A stretch of DNA of 64,000 nt. Source: Lepas anatifera. Taxonomy: Eukaryota > Arthropoda > Thecostraca > Lepadidae. Shown one piece after another: positions 11,420 through 22,269 of this stretch. The stretch is taken from NCBI GenBank assembly GCA_034440635.1, contig JAOTON010000961.1:620001-684000 (forward strand), in the 5' to 3' direction. The notes beneath the pieces were generated by a model, which was given only the letters and a program-made list of their open reading frames with translations, searched no databases and was not told the origin of the DNA. The first letter of the stretch is position 1. Every line of letters begins with the position of its first letter. Both the position numbers and the translations under genes were made by a program.

Positions 11420-12170
11420 CTGCCGGAACAGAGCCGACCGGTCATGGAACAGAGCTGTGCAGTCATGGAACAGAGCCGGCCGGTCACGGAACAGAGCTGT
11501 GCAGTCATGGAACAGAGCTGGGCCGTCACGGAACAAAGCCGGCCGGTCACGGAACAGAGCTGTGCAGTCATGGAACAGAGCCGGCCGGTCACGGAACAGA
11601 GCTGTGCAGTCATGGAACAGAGCCGGCCGGTCACGGAACAGAGCTGTGCAGTCATGGAACAGAGCCGGCCGGTCACGGAACAGAGCTGTGCAGTCATGGA
11701 ACAGAGCTGGGCCGTCACGGAACAAAGCCGGCCGGTCACGGAACAGAGCTGTGCAGTCATGGAACAGAGCCGGCCGGTCACAGAACAGAGCTGTGCAGTC
11801 ACAGAACAGAGCTGGACCGTCACAGAACAGAGCCGGGCAGTCACAGAACAGAGTCCGGCCGGTCACGGAAAAGAGCTGTGCAGTCACAGAACAGAGTCAG
11901 GTCGTCACGGGGAAGAGCGGCCCGCCAAAGTCAAAGCACTATCACGGAACAGAGCTGTGCAGTCACAGAACAGAACCGGACAGTCACGGAACAGCCGAAC
12001 TGTCACAGAACAGAGCTGGGAAACCACGGAACAAAGCCGGCCATCACGGAACAGAGCCGGGCAGCCACAAAACAGAACTGTGCAGTCACAGAGCAGAACC
12101 GGGCAGTGGCAGTGGGGGAACAGAGTCGGATAGTTACGGAGCAGACCAGTACAGCCGCTGAACAGTGGAC
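11420..12170. repeat. 21/42-bp minisatellite running into a Dscam-like splice acceptor
   Basis: About 30 or more copies of a 21-bp unit (plus-strand type GTCACGGAACAGAGCTGTGC), arranged mainly as alternating pairs giving a 42-bp higher-order period. The array ends within a few bases of the acceptor at 11420. The minus-strand unit (CTCTGTTCCGTGACCGGC) looks like repeated copies of the CTGTTCCGG sequence that forms that acceptor's pyrimidine stretch. Copies are most regular at 11440-11830 and more decayed towards 12170. Long open frames here on both strands come from a unit length divisible by three and are not genes. Confidence 0.85.
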
Positions 12171-14422
12171 AGTGCAGCGCCGGGCTGTCGGAGTTCAAGC
12201 GCCGGGCTTTTACCGACGGCAGTGACGGAGTTTAACAGGTCAACAGCGGTAGGCTGGGGGTGAGCTGCGAAATAGCGAGGTGATTTCGAGTTGACACAGA
12301 ACACTCTGAGCACAGCTCCGCAGGTCACGCATCTGGCTCCGGAATCAGCCAGTCGTTCTGCCGAGTCGAACTTGCCCCAAAGCACCGTCCGGTTTCACTA
12401 TGAGAAGCAGAAACACAATCACAGGCCAAAATAGCAAAACAAGCCTTTCGAATCGCGTTTTCCCGCGAGAGCCAGAACCAAACAACGCCAAATTGGCCCG
12501 CAAAATGAGCTCGCAGGTAAAACGGCAGCGTGTAACACCCGAGGCGGGAGCATATGATGAACATGTCAGCTTAATTGTAGGGTTGGGTAGGCTAGACAGC
12601 TGGATTATAGGCACGTAATTTCCGCGCAACCGCCTCGCTGGGGCCGTGAAAGGTGTCAGTTGAACACTGTATGGTAGTCGCCAAACATATTCCACCGGCG
12701 CTTACTAATGCATAAAGACTGTTGGCATGAAAATGCAAATTCAGAATACATATGATTTCAAAATATGGCGGCTGTCGATGGTGTATGAGTATCAGCCCTT
12801 CAACGTTGTGACAGACCAGGAGCTGGTTCTGGTTATAATGCTACTGGTGGTATGCAAGAGGGAAAGGAGTGATGTTGATATAAACATCCCGTGTTGGAGT
12901 TCATGAGCGTAGAAATGTGAACACATCTCTGGCGACAAACACCAATCACACTTTGTGATCTTATTCAAATTTAGGGATCACGTGGTCCAGTGAATGTATA
13001 TTTAGCCTCTCGAACAGGAGCCTACCGGTTTGAACGCTGTTCGTCCGTGAGCACCTTACAGTCTGGGCTGCGTTTGACGACGAAATAGCCTTTTAGCACT
13101 CAGTGCCTCGTAAAACCCCTGTAGGTTTTTATCTCAAATTTGTGTCTTAGATAAAAGGTTTAACAGGACACACAGATTGCTGGGGTTCGCTCTGCAGATC
13201 CACAAACATTGGCTGCGCGGCGAGAGCGGCTGTGAGACCGGCAGTTGTTGGTTCAGACCCGACTTCTCCGTGTGAGCAGGTGCTGTTTCACGGCCGGCGC
13301 TACAGGCCCTTCGCGGTTGAGTAAGCCGTGTTCAGCGTTAAGAAACCGCTTCCACTGCGGCCGAGTCCGGAGTCTATTTAGCGCCAGCCAGCGGTTCCAG
13401 CGGCGTCCGTCTGACCCGCCCCACCCTGCTCCCGGCGCTATACTTGGCACGGTTCTCTCATTTGCAGAGCGCGAGAATAATGACCAGAAGACTTTTCATG
13501 TAGAATGTGGAATTAGGGGCAATACAACAGCACGAGTTGCAAGATCCTCCACTTTGGCGAGTTTCGTAATCCGCACGTGTGAAATGGAGTCGGCCAGCCT
13601 ATTTGTAGCACTAACCAGACAAAACTCTAAGCTGGGCCGAAATGTATAACATCACTGAGGAAATGGTACATAATCACGGGGAAATGTAAAACCCAGGTTG
13701 GGAACAACGTACCAACTGCGTTAGCATGTACTCAAATCTTACAATGATCAACAGCGCAGAACAGTGATTGTAGACCAACTTTTCGTTAAGATAATCGCAA
13801 GGTCATACGGTGAGAAAAAGACCAGAAACTAATGCAAAATAGCCAACCCGCTACAGGCTTTGTGGTCCAGTTGCTGGATATTAGTGTACTGCTAAATATG
13901 TATGACATTGATAAAACTGAAAATACTGAAATGAATGAAAACCTATCGACCGAGTGAAGTATGGGATCACATAGGGACAAGCAGGGGAGATGCGTCTTTC
14001 TCTGCCTGATTCACCACAAAACAGACTGGCAAATAGCTCATCGGGCTAGTCAACGAAACCAAACTCATCTCTAACAGGTAGACAATAAAAGCAAGAGAAA
14101 TCGAATCTGTTAGACGTTCCCACACGCACAAGCGCACGTGATAGCAGCATTGGTCCGTTGTAACAAGAGAATATGGGGCATGAACGCAGGGCGGTACGCA
14201 CTGAGCATGCATAATGGACAATCTCCGATACCCAGGGCGTGGCCAGCGATCAGGTGAAAGGAATGCGGACTGGAACAATCCTGGGTGGACGAGGTCAACA
14301 ATTGTTCCATTTCAAAACGCGTCGATCCCGCACAATCACGGCCTGAGGAGCCTGCCCGTATCTCTCGCAGCTCTGCATCAGCGTCGGTACCGTACCTGCA
14401 GGTACAGAGCAGCGCCCCTCAC
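12171..14422. other. Dscam-like intron between tail exons 2 and 3
   Basis: The intron is 3,003 bp including the minisatellite at its 3' end. GC-rich patches lie at 12310-12480 and 13290-13450, but no exon with splice sites and a matching phase was found. Confidence 0.5.
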
Positions 14423-14601
14423 CTGGTGCGAGCCGTGCAGGGGCCCCGTCTGCAGGTGCGAGCGCGGGTCGGCGTAGATGACCTCCTTGTCTCCGGACGG
14501 GTCACCGGCCAGCGTCGTCGGCATCGACGCGTAGTGACCTGAGGTCAACACCGGCGGCCTGCCCTCCTGCGCCGCGTAGAAGGTGGCGTACGGACACAGT
14601 T
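14423..14601 (-). CDS. Dscam: Dscam-like receptor, cytoplasmic tail exon 2 (CPYATF motif)
   Basis: The exon encodes the part of the tail carrying the CPYATF motif that marks Dscam family tails and, from established work on the family, is the kind of tyrosine motif expected to bind SH2-domain adaptors. The minus-strand acceptor is 'cgctcccccggcag', the donor CACCAG|GTGAGG. It opens with two bases that complete a Glu codon with the preceding exon (CGG GAA G|AA CTG) and ends in phase 0. The product starts LCPYATFYAAQEGRPPV and includes a second tyrosine in GHYASMP and a third in EVIYADP. It is 59 residues long. The acceptor and first roughly 26 coding bases are repeated, in decaying copies, immediately upstream (see the repeat entry), so spliceosomal choice of the true copy is a real question. 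Confidence 0.87.
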
Positions 14602-14813
14602 CTGCCGGGGGAGCGGGGGAGGGTTACACCTGCTAGAGGTGTAGAAGGTGGCGTAGGGACACAGGTCTGCCGGGGAGCGGGGGGGGGGTTGCACCTGCTA
14701 GACGTGTAGAAGGGGCAGTAGGGCCACAGGTCTGCCGGGGAGCGGGGGGAGGGTTCACCTGCTGACGTGTGAGGTGGCGACGCCGGTCTGGCGGGGGGGG
14801 GTTACCTGGTAGG
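14576..14813 (-). repeat. 65-bp minisatellite of duplicated exon starts (LCPYATF pseudo-exons)
   Basis: Units begin at 14576, 14641, 14706 and 14769 (periods 65, 65, 63). Each contains, on the minus strand, a splice acceptor CCGGCAG followed by the beginning of the CPYATF exon. The copy at 14641-14705 would read LCPYATFYTSS before a donor-like AGCAG|GTGTAA. The copy at 14706-14768 reads LWPYCPFYTSS, and the last is badly decayed. The first unit overlaps the real exon. These are tandem duplicates of a splice acceptor plus motif-coding sequence. Confidence 0.85.
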
Positions 14814-17800
14814 GCACGGCCACAATGTTAACTACGGGATGGGATGAAAGGAGGAGCGGGACAACATTTTCAAGGTATTATGGGGGACGAGTCGGAACGG
14901 CACGACCTTTCGCCTGAAAATATCACAGGAAAAAACGGAATGGAGCCAGTCTTCTTGGATAATGTTCCGGGACAGAATGTGACAGAAAAGAATGCAATGG
15001 GACGGAACGGGATGAATGCTCGAATATTGTCCCACGCTGACCTCCGACTAGCAGAAAACAGCCGGGGCGTTAGACATGTTTCTGGCGGGTACACAGCGAC
15101 CTCTCAGGCTCGGTACAGAGCTGACGGGCTGCGCTGTCCGTCGTCACGGGCGGTGTCCTGCGGTACCGTCGCCGCCGGAAATCGACGAGAGGGAAAGTGG
15201 TCCGGGCCGGCCTTTACGAGTGTCCGCCGGGGGGCATGAGAAGCGCCGGCCACGTTACGACACTGGCCGGCCTTAGGGGAGGTGTCCAACAGGGCGCTGG
15301 ACCGCTGCCAACGCCGGTGGTAGATACGGACACGGAAGCTGCTCGTGTCCTTATCGCCTCCTTCAAAGGCTCCAAAACGTGACTCTCAAACGTATGAAAA
15401 TGACTATAAACGCTGCGGGCGAGCATGCAATGGCTCTCCCATTTATTTGTTGTAAAAGCAGCACGAGTGCCGGTTTGGAAATTCCAAACTCTGATATATT
15501 ACAGCATATCCTATGGCATCCCCAGTATTCCAGGACCTGACTATGTGACATCGACAAGTTACAAAGCAAAACAGGGGCGTTCACCAATTACATCTCGCCC
15601 ATCAGGGATGAGCGATTATCACCGCTGATGAGCTGACTCGTTTGTCGCAATACCTGACTAGCTGCGGCCGGGCCGCCAGCGGTGGGTGGTGCCTAGCATG
15701 GCGACGAGGTGGCGCTCCCAGCCTCCGACCGGGGCAGGGTTCACGCGGGGAGTGGTTTACTGGACAATTGCCTCATTCTAAAGTGTACCGGATGTGGTGG
15801 TGCAGATTGCCAGAAAACCTCAGAATATAAGGCTCGGCTACCCAGCAGCGAGCAGAGCTTAATCACACACTCATGCATACTGGTGCTAAAAGCACACACC
15901 AATCCCCAACGGCACTGACACTCCACCCCAAAGGCTCTAATTAGCCATCGACCTCATCTGTATTGGCTGGTAAATTTGGCCATTCGTTTCGCGTGAGTGC
16001 TTCCGATACTTTCCTACGATTATGTTCTATGAACTCTTGCAAAACAAATCGTATGTCTGTCACGACCACGGTAGCAAGATAAACAGCCACTATCTAAGAC
16101 CCTAAAACCATGCACACAATTCGTTAGTATTAGAGGTACTGCTTTCGATCCCAACATTGCAGCGCAGGGCTTGATACTGGTTCCAGACGAGTCGTAGCCG
16201 GCAACTCAAGGCCTTGGATTTCTTTATTTGAGACTTGGAATGTACCCACAGAATCGATGAGTATCCTTAATATTTTGCTTTACCATAAGATTTTTAGATT
16301 AGTTACCATATAAATCTACCTAACTTGAGCTCATGTATACACTGAAAGTCCTGATCCCCACGTTAAAATTGAATACATCACGTGTTCGTTTTCAAGGTTA
16401 TTCGAGACCAGCATCGCTGATATAATTTCCTGAAAATATCTCAGTTTTTGGCGAGTTATACCCGAATGATGCATCGCAAATCGTCTCGAGCTGGTAGCGC
16501 ATCCCGCACAACATGCACTTGTTTCGCAACCGACAAGAGCGCAATGGGTTGGCACGGGAGCTGACCAGGCTCCCTCCATCAGCGCCAGATCGGGCGGCAC
16601 CGATGACGCAACGCCACAGGCCTGGATGACACCCATAACTCATCGGCGGCCATCGGTACTGGCCAGTCACGGTGACTGGCCGCTGGTTGGCTCATCTCCG
16701 ACCCCAGCGGTCTGCCGCAGGTCCTGTTCCACAGCGGGAGGTCCTGGCTGAAGCTGCAGGACCTGACGCGTGTGGAGGGCCAGCGTCCTGGCGTGCATGC
16801 TGATGATGAGCGGGTCCGAGGTGGCCTCGCCACGCCGGAGCCGCAGCACCGGTGTTAATTATTTGGACGGTGGGTCTGATATAGTGGCTCGTGGCCTCAA
16901 TGAAGGCCACAGAGTCATTTTGGGGGCCAAGAAGACCTGTGATTCCGAATTATGGTTTTTAAGCCTAGAGAGTTTTCTGCCGTCCAACGGAAGAAAAGCG
17001 TATGACACAATCGCAGTATTTTACTACAGAACGTGTTTTCGTTTTGTTGTTAACATTAGCGGAATTTGGGACTGATTTGAAAAGACGATATAACTAAAAA
17101 GTTTGAGGGAACTTTGTCAAATCATTTTAATAGTACATGCAGCTGGTCTTTCTGCATCGAATGCTACCAAAATTTCAAAATCGAAAAAAATGTGACTTAC
17201 GGTTTTTCCGGAGGACGGGCAGCTTTAAGGCTGACCATGACAAATTTAGAACCGACAGTTCTATTGAGCCCTACCTTGAACGTATAACGATTAATTTGGG
17301 GCTTATCGACGCGCCAACTGTCGGGTTATATAGCGTCGCCAACTCTTTCCTTTTTGGAAATGTTTTCTAGGAGCCAGATCGCTCCTTGCTCAGGATGCTG
17401 CCGAATTTTGAACCCGGGTCGGCTGCATGGAAAGTGAGCTTGCTAACCATTACCGAACCACGCTCCCTACCTTCGACACATGATTTTTTTCGAGACGTGA
17501 GTACATTTTGGACAATGAAGACACTGACGCCAAGGCGGGGTTATGTACATACATACATTGAGAAGGTAAAGCTAGGATTCAATGGACGGATTTTCTAAAA
17601 AGGAACTATCAATAATTTCGAATCCTGCCCAAAAAAGATAAATTCTCGGAAACGGATCGGCGTGGGTTCACTTTTCGATAGTAGTAGTCATAATAAACAT
17701 GGCTGAGGAACCAAGGAAGCCCAGGAAACATTTGCGGTGCGCCTTACCGGTAGAGGAGCTCAGAACTGAGGGAAATATACAATCATAATATGATAAATAA

Positions 17801-18656
17801 ATTTATCTTTACCACCCATGTATGCAACACAAACAACAATATTTCAGAGAAAGTTTGTGAAGACACATAACCGATACGTTGGTAAACAATTATCCCTATG
17901 CTTATCTAAATCAGTATTTCGAGGTTTGCGCTATATACTACGCTAATTGTTAGAAAGGGGATATTATACGGTGAAGGAGAGAACCACCTGGATAGGGCCC
18001 CAGCTCAGCACCAGCGGGGGACTATAAAGTCTGGAGCCTGCAAATTCGGCGCCAGGGAACTTTGCGTGAAGTTTGAAGGCAAGAAGGACACATACACGAG
18101 ATCACAGTGGAAGCTTGTGGAGGCTAAACGTCACAAACTTAAGTACAATTCGACAGCTACAATGTTGAGCGCTTCATTCGGCAGCTTACAAGGCAATAAC
18201 TGCATTTCATCACGGGGGCATCAGAAATGATAATGGGCACGTGACATTACACCGGCTCCCAGCCTCCTGTCTCCGAGCATACACGTGGTAATTTTCGCCA
18301 AAGGAGGCCGTACAGAGAGTGTTACAATGATTTGTGCAACAAGTTTGCGTTGAGCGAGGTAACTTTACAAATGTGATGATACTGGTCTCTCTGAAAGAAA
18401 GGAACTCTTTCACGTTTCTGCTTTGGTGGAAAAGGCTTTCAAAAACCACTGGATGCTCTCAAACCTTCAGCAAAGAGTATACATTCACCGGAAAAATATT
18501 TGCACGTGTGTCGTTACTATATATTCAATTTTTGAGTTATGTTACCTCCAGTCCCTACATTTATACTCGAACACTTTGATGGAATAAAAAAGCACGCTGG
18601 CAGTCCTGCCCACCTATCCTTCCTACCCCCGTTGATGTTACGTTGATTGTACTGAC
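14814..18656. other. Dscam-like intron between tail exons 1 and 2
   Basis: Mostly unremarkable. A minus-strand open stretch at 16849-16667 (60 codons to TGA, strongly G/C-ending codons) contains TSDPLIISMHARTLALHTRQ. No convincing acceptor was found for it, and the flanking exons already join in phase without it. It could be an alternative or decayed exon; I cannot assign it. Confidence 0.4.
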
Positions 18657-18791
18657 CTTCCCGTTTGAGGTAGTCTCCACTGGCCGCGGGGAGCGGGGGC
18701 GGCAGTGGAGGCTCCATGCTCTTGTCGTAGGCGCAGCTCTCCCCACTATATCCTGGGGGCTCTGGCAGGTACAGCGGCACCTTCCGACGAC
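18657..18791 (-). CDS. Dscam: Dscam-like receptor, cytoplasmic tail exon 1 (juxtamembrane)
   Basis: This exon follows the transmembrane exon and starts the cytoplasmic tail. The acceptor is 'cgggattgcag' and the donor GGGAAG|GTCAGT on the minus strand. The two opening bases complete an Arg codon with the previous exon (AAA C|GT CGT CGG AAG), giving a basic stop-transfer cluster RKRRRK directly after the membrane helix. Next come VPLYLPEPPGYSGE, with a tyrosine-proline stretch, then SMEPPLPPPLPAASGDY, a polyproline segment that could bind SH3 or EVH1-type domains (inference from composition). It is 135 bp long, in phase at both ends, with no frameshift or stop. Confidence 0.85.
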
Positions 18792-20357
18792 CTGCAATCC
18801 CGTTTAGGGCAGCTTAGTGACCTTCAGATAGAAGAGTAGCAATAATAAAGTTTGAAGGATATTTCTGTCAAAATCGGGAGTTTTGGGAGACTGGGGGGAG
18901 GGTGGACCCCACCCACTTGGAACTGCCACTACATGTACTGTAAGGGTGTGTGTTCAGCCTTATCATCCGCCGTACAATCCGTTCATTGGAACTGTGTTGA
19001 CCCAGCCGGGATCTGTCATTGGCGGCGGCCTCCTCCACTGTGATGACGCTGAGAGAATCTCACGGTGGGCAGCGGGCGCGTCCAGTGTGGTGATACATCG
19101 CCGGCGCCGCATTGCCCAACGTGTCTGACCATCTCTCCCCACCCATTGTGCCCACAAAAGCGCCCCCTGTCCGGCGCCGGCGCGCCGCCTGAATGGAGAC
19201 TCCGTTTCACCCGTAAGGGTATGGAGGCAATGTGTACAGAGAAGTGAGAGCTGCCATCAGAGAAGGCCTCTCACCTGTTGGCCATTTCATAAGCGGCGGT
19301 ACAATACAGGGCGCCGGCGGCGACGGGTCAGCCGAATGGAGCCGCCACCGCGCCTCTGGCCGCCTGCCCCAATCAGCTTCTTTGCCCATCGTCGGCCTCT
19401 CAATCAGGTATGCGACTACTAACTCTGCTGCTGCGCTCCTCTCTCCCCCTCTCTCTCTCTCTCGTGTTTCGGCTCCAGCCTTACTGCATTGTGAATACAT
19501 AGACAAGAACGAGACAGGTGCTAGCGACGAGACAGAGTCGCCCGCAGTGCTACCACAGCAGACACGCAGCCTCCAGCCCAGGGCCACAACATCTCCGAGT
19601 TGCCGTTGTTGTTGGAGTGCACCCAGGGCCAGGCACTGCACGGCAACCCGAGGACCTCACGGTTTCACTTTCGCTCCGTTATGCCGTCTCCCTGCATATT
19701 GCATGTTTAATGTGCGTGCACTTCCTTACATGTCGAAATATTACTGTTTCAATCCGTAAGCGTGTTAAAATAGTACGCATTGTCCTTTTGGGTGATGGGG
19801 ATTTCTATCTCCTTTAGTTTACCGTACACGTCACCCCCAGTATTTCTGGGATACCCTGTCAGACACTCCTTCACACCGGCCAAAATATGCACATGAGCAC
19901 CCAAACAGACAGAGTCCGATCAAATATATAGACCATTTGTAATCTGTTAAAGTCACCAAGCTCCTAGGGATAACAAGACATTCCATTTTTAACATTACGT
20001 TGAGGTAATTGATGTTTTGGCTAAAGCAGAGAAAAGGAACAATGGGAATCGCATGGCAGGACTGTTTCTCAGACGTCTGTTACCACGGAGTTTTAGGCGG
20101 TGCTTCCCAGGACTGATTTCACGGGAACGTCACAGAGCAATCGACTGTTTCGTCAAGTGGGATTACACGTGAGCCGATTGTTAACGCTGCACTTTAACAG
20201 CGTTGGTACTGAATAGCCGGTGAGTTTTGTGAAATTCCAAGTGAACTCTGTACCAAACAAAATCAGTCTACTATTGTAAAGCTGAACACAAGAACACAGC
20301 AGATCGATGACTGGACCGGCTGTGTGCCAGCAGGCCGTGGTGCCGCTCTGAACTGAC
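18792..20357. other. Dscam-like intron after the transmembrane exon
   Basis: 1,566 bp. It holds a GC-rich part (19010-19400) and a CT microsatellite at about 19437-19463. No exon or transposon end recognised. Confidence 0.5.
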
Positions 20358-20492
20358 GTTTGCGGACGCAGAGGTAGGCAGCTGAGGCGACCATCAGCAG
20401 GCTGACCAGGGAGGCCAGCACCGGCACCACCACGCGCACCCCCAGCGACGCCGCCGTGCGCAGCTCCGTGGTCTCCGTGGCGGCGCTGAAGT
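20358..20492 (-). CDS. Dscam: Dscam-like receptor, transmembrane exon
   Basis: The exon encodes the single membrane-spanning helix. The minus-strand acceptor is 'gttggctgccgcag' and the donor CGCAAAC|GTCAGT. Its two opening bases make an Asp codon with the FN6 exon, and it ends after one base. A short extracellular linker (DFSAATETTELRTAASL) leads into a hydrophobic run of about 24 residues, VVVPVLASLVSLLMVASAAY, then CVRKR, where the basic stop-transfer begins. The position, directly after the sixth FN3 domain, is as in Dscam. Insect Dscam1 is known to have two alternative transmembrane exons; I saw only one here. Confidence 0.87.
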
Positions 20493-21098
20493 CTGCGGCA
20501 GCCAACACACAGGGTCACCGGTCACAGCTGCAGGTTGTGAGGCATCTCAATCTCCGCAGGAAGCTGGACATCTATAGGCACAATATCAATATCCATCATA
20601 CGTTCAAAATGTGTACGTGCGCTGGTTCCCTCCTAAGCAGGTTAACCCTTCTAAAACAGGAATAATAAGAACAATAATAAAAAGCAAGCGTTTCTTTTGG
20701 CGCAGAATGATAATTTGAGCACATGAAACCTGTGCAATACAGCTCCGACGTATCTCCTCTAAGAATATTTAAGGATCCTTTAGGAATCTCTGGATTTCGA
20801 AAACTAAAGCTTTTCAGCGTTGCTTTAGCTCTTAAAAAAATAACACACACTGGGTCGAAAAGAAAACAGTCCTATTCTATATTTGATAGAAGATAAGCAC
20901 CTCCATCTATGATTTACCTTGGGCCAATATAATATTCAAATGATGACTCAGTTTTGTTCCCAAAATATATCCGGCATAAAATGATGCTCGGGGTCTGCTT
21001 CAGGGGCTGAGCCTTCTAGACCCGCATGGCAGCCAGGCTCTTTCATCCGCCCACCCCCTTCATGGCATCGCAAATCCAGGATTTCAGAAAGGAGGAGG
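20493..21098. other. Intron sequence without recognised feature
   Basis: Start of the 9,250-bp intron between the FN6 and transmembrane exons. AT-rich; nothing coding seen. Confidence 0.5.
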
Positions 21099-21106
21099 CA
21101 CTTCGG

Positions 21107-22261
21107 CAGAGATGGCCTACGCTACGTTACGTTACGTTACCGAATTACGCTACGTTAGGGTTCGATTTTGGCCAAGACTACGCTACGGAATTACGCTGCG
21201 TTATATTTCTTCGACTACGGAATTACGGTAAAAATATACCGTACTAAGATATCAACATTTTGTTGACACATTCATACTTAAACCCCTGCCCCGGTGGGGG
21301 TGTTTGACATCCCCTTGGGTTTTACCGATGGTACGAAAAAACGGCGGCGCGAAGCGCCGCCGTACTTGCCACATCTTATTCTTGATAAATTCCACAGCTT
21401 TCCCCAACATTTTGAGGTTGGGTCATCTCAGATCAGGTCACAGTGAGGCTAAGTGAATTCATCTTCAAAATATATTTAAGGTGTCATAAGCAAGAAAGGG
21501 TGAATCCATCGGATTGAAACTGACACCACATAATGGGCCTACCGAGTACTACAAAATATATTCTGGGTTTTTCATATCGATGACCATAGAGATGCCATCT
21601 GGGCTACTTAAGCAGATTTTCAGACTTGTGTCAATAGCTTTGCAGGAAATAACGACACAATTTTTATATTGATATTACGTTGATATTGTTATAACGAGTC
21701 GATTGCTGTGCATATTGACTATGCTAGATTAGATAGTGACCTTGACCTGACCTGATGTGTGACCTGATGACCTGATGTGGGTTACCTGATGACCTGATGT
21801 GTGTGACCTGATGTGTGTGATCAATGGTCGGGAATTATTGTCACCAGTTGAAGAAAAAATCTACAAATCGGAATCAATCGACTTCTAATTTTTGCAGGCC
21901 AAAAATGTGTCCGTGATTTACAATTCCACCAAAAGGTCCGATCTTGATTGACAGCGATTTGATGCATTTCTCATGAATTTTTTCTAAGTTAGTAATTTTA
22001 GAGTAGTGGTCGTTACTTTTTCAAATATTATCACTTCTATTTCAAATTTCGAATTAAAGCAAATCGTTACCAAGAATTTATCACCGCGATCGAGATCACG
22101 AGAAGGTTTATACATGTATGAGGTAATTTTTTTCGTAGTACACTACTATACGTTAAATTTTGGCGTAGTACGCAACGGAATTCGGCCAGCTACGCTACGT
22201 TTCATTTCCAGAACTACGGCTACGGAAAAATAATTTCGTAACGTAGCGTAGGCCATCTCTG
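21107..22261. mobile_element. hAT-like non-autonomous transposon (1.16 kb) with nested repeat
   Basis: Perfect terminal inverted repeats begin CAGAGATGGCCTACGCTACG at 21107 and end with the complement at 22261. They are flanked by an identical 8-bp target duplication CACTTCGG (21099-21106 and 22262-22269). An 8-bp duplication with CAG-starting ends is the hAT signature. Subterminal parts are rich in GCTACG/TTACG motifs. No transposase is present; much of the interior is a nested AGGTCA-type repeat. Confidence 0.85.
21278..21830 (+). mobile_element. Nested TTAA-type repeat inside the hAT-like element
   Basis: It begins with TTAA at 21278-21281 followed by ACCCCTGCCCCGGTGGGGG, the same type of end as the elements at 28000 and 53272. 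Then come AAAACGGCGGCGCGAAGCGC and the 'cttattcttgat' and 'cataatg' blocks shared with 53330-53560 and bases 1-190. The right limit is unclear; it fades in a GACCTGATGTGTG tandem stretch at about 21735-21825. Confidence 0.6.
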
Positions 22262-22269
22262 CACTTCGG

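Noticed and set aside
10993..12225. Several 200-300-codon open frames on both strands
   Set aside because: They are the 21/42-bp and 34-bp minisatellites read in frames that lack stops; only the 130-bp exon 11419-11290 has real splice sites and a Dscam-compatible phase.
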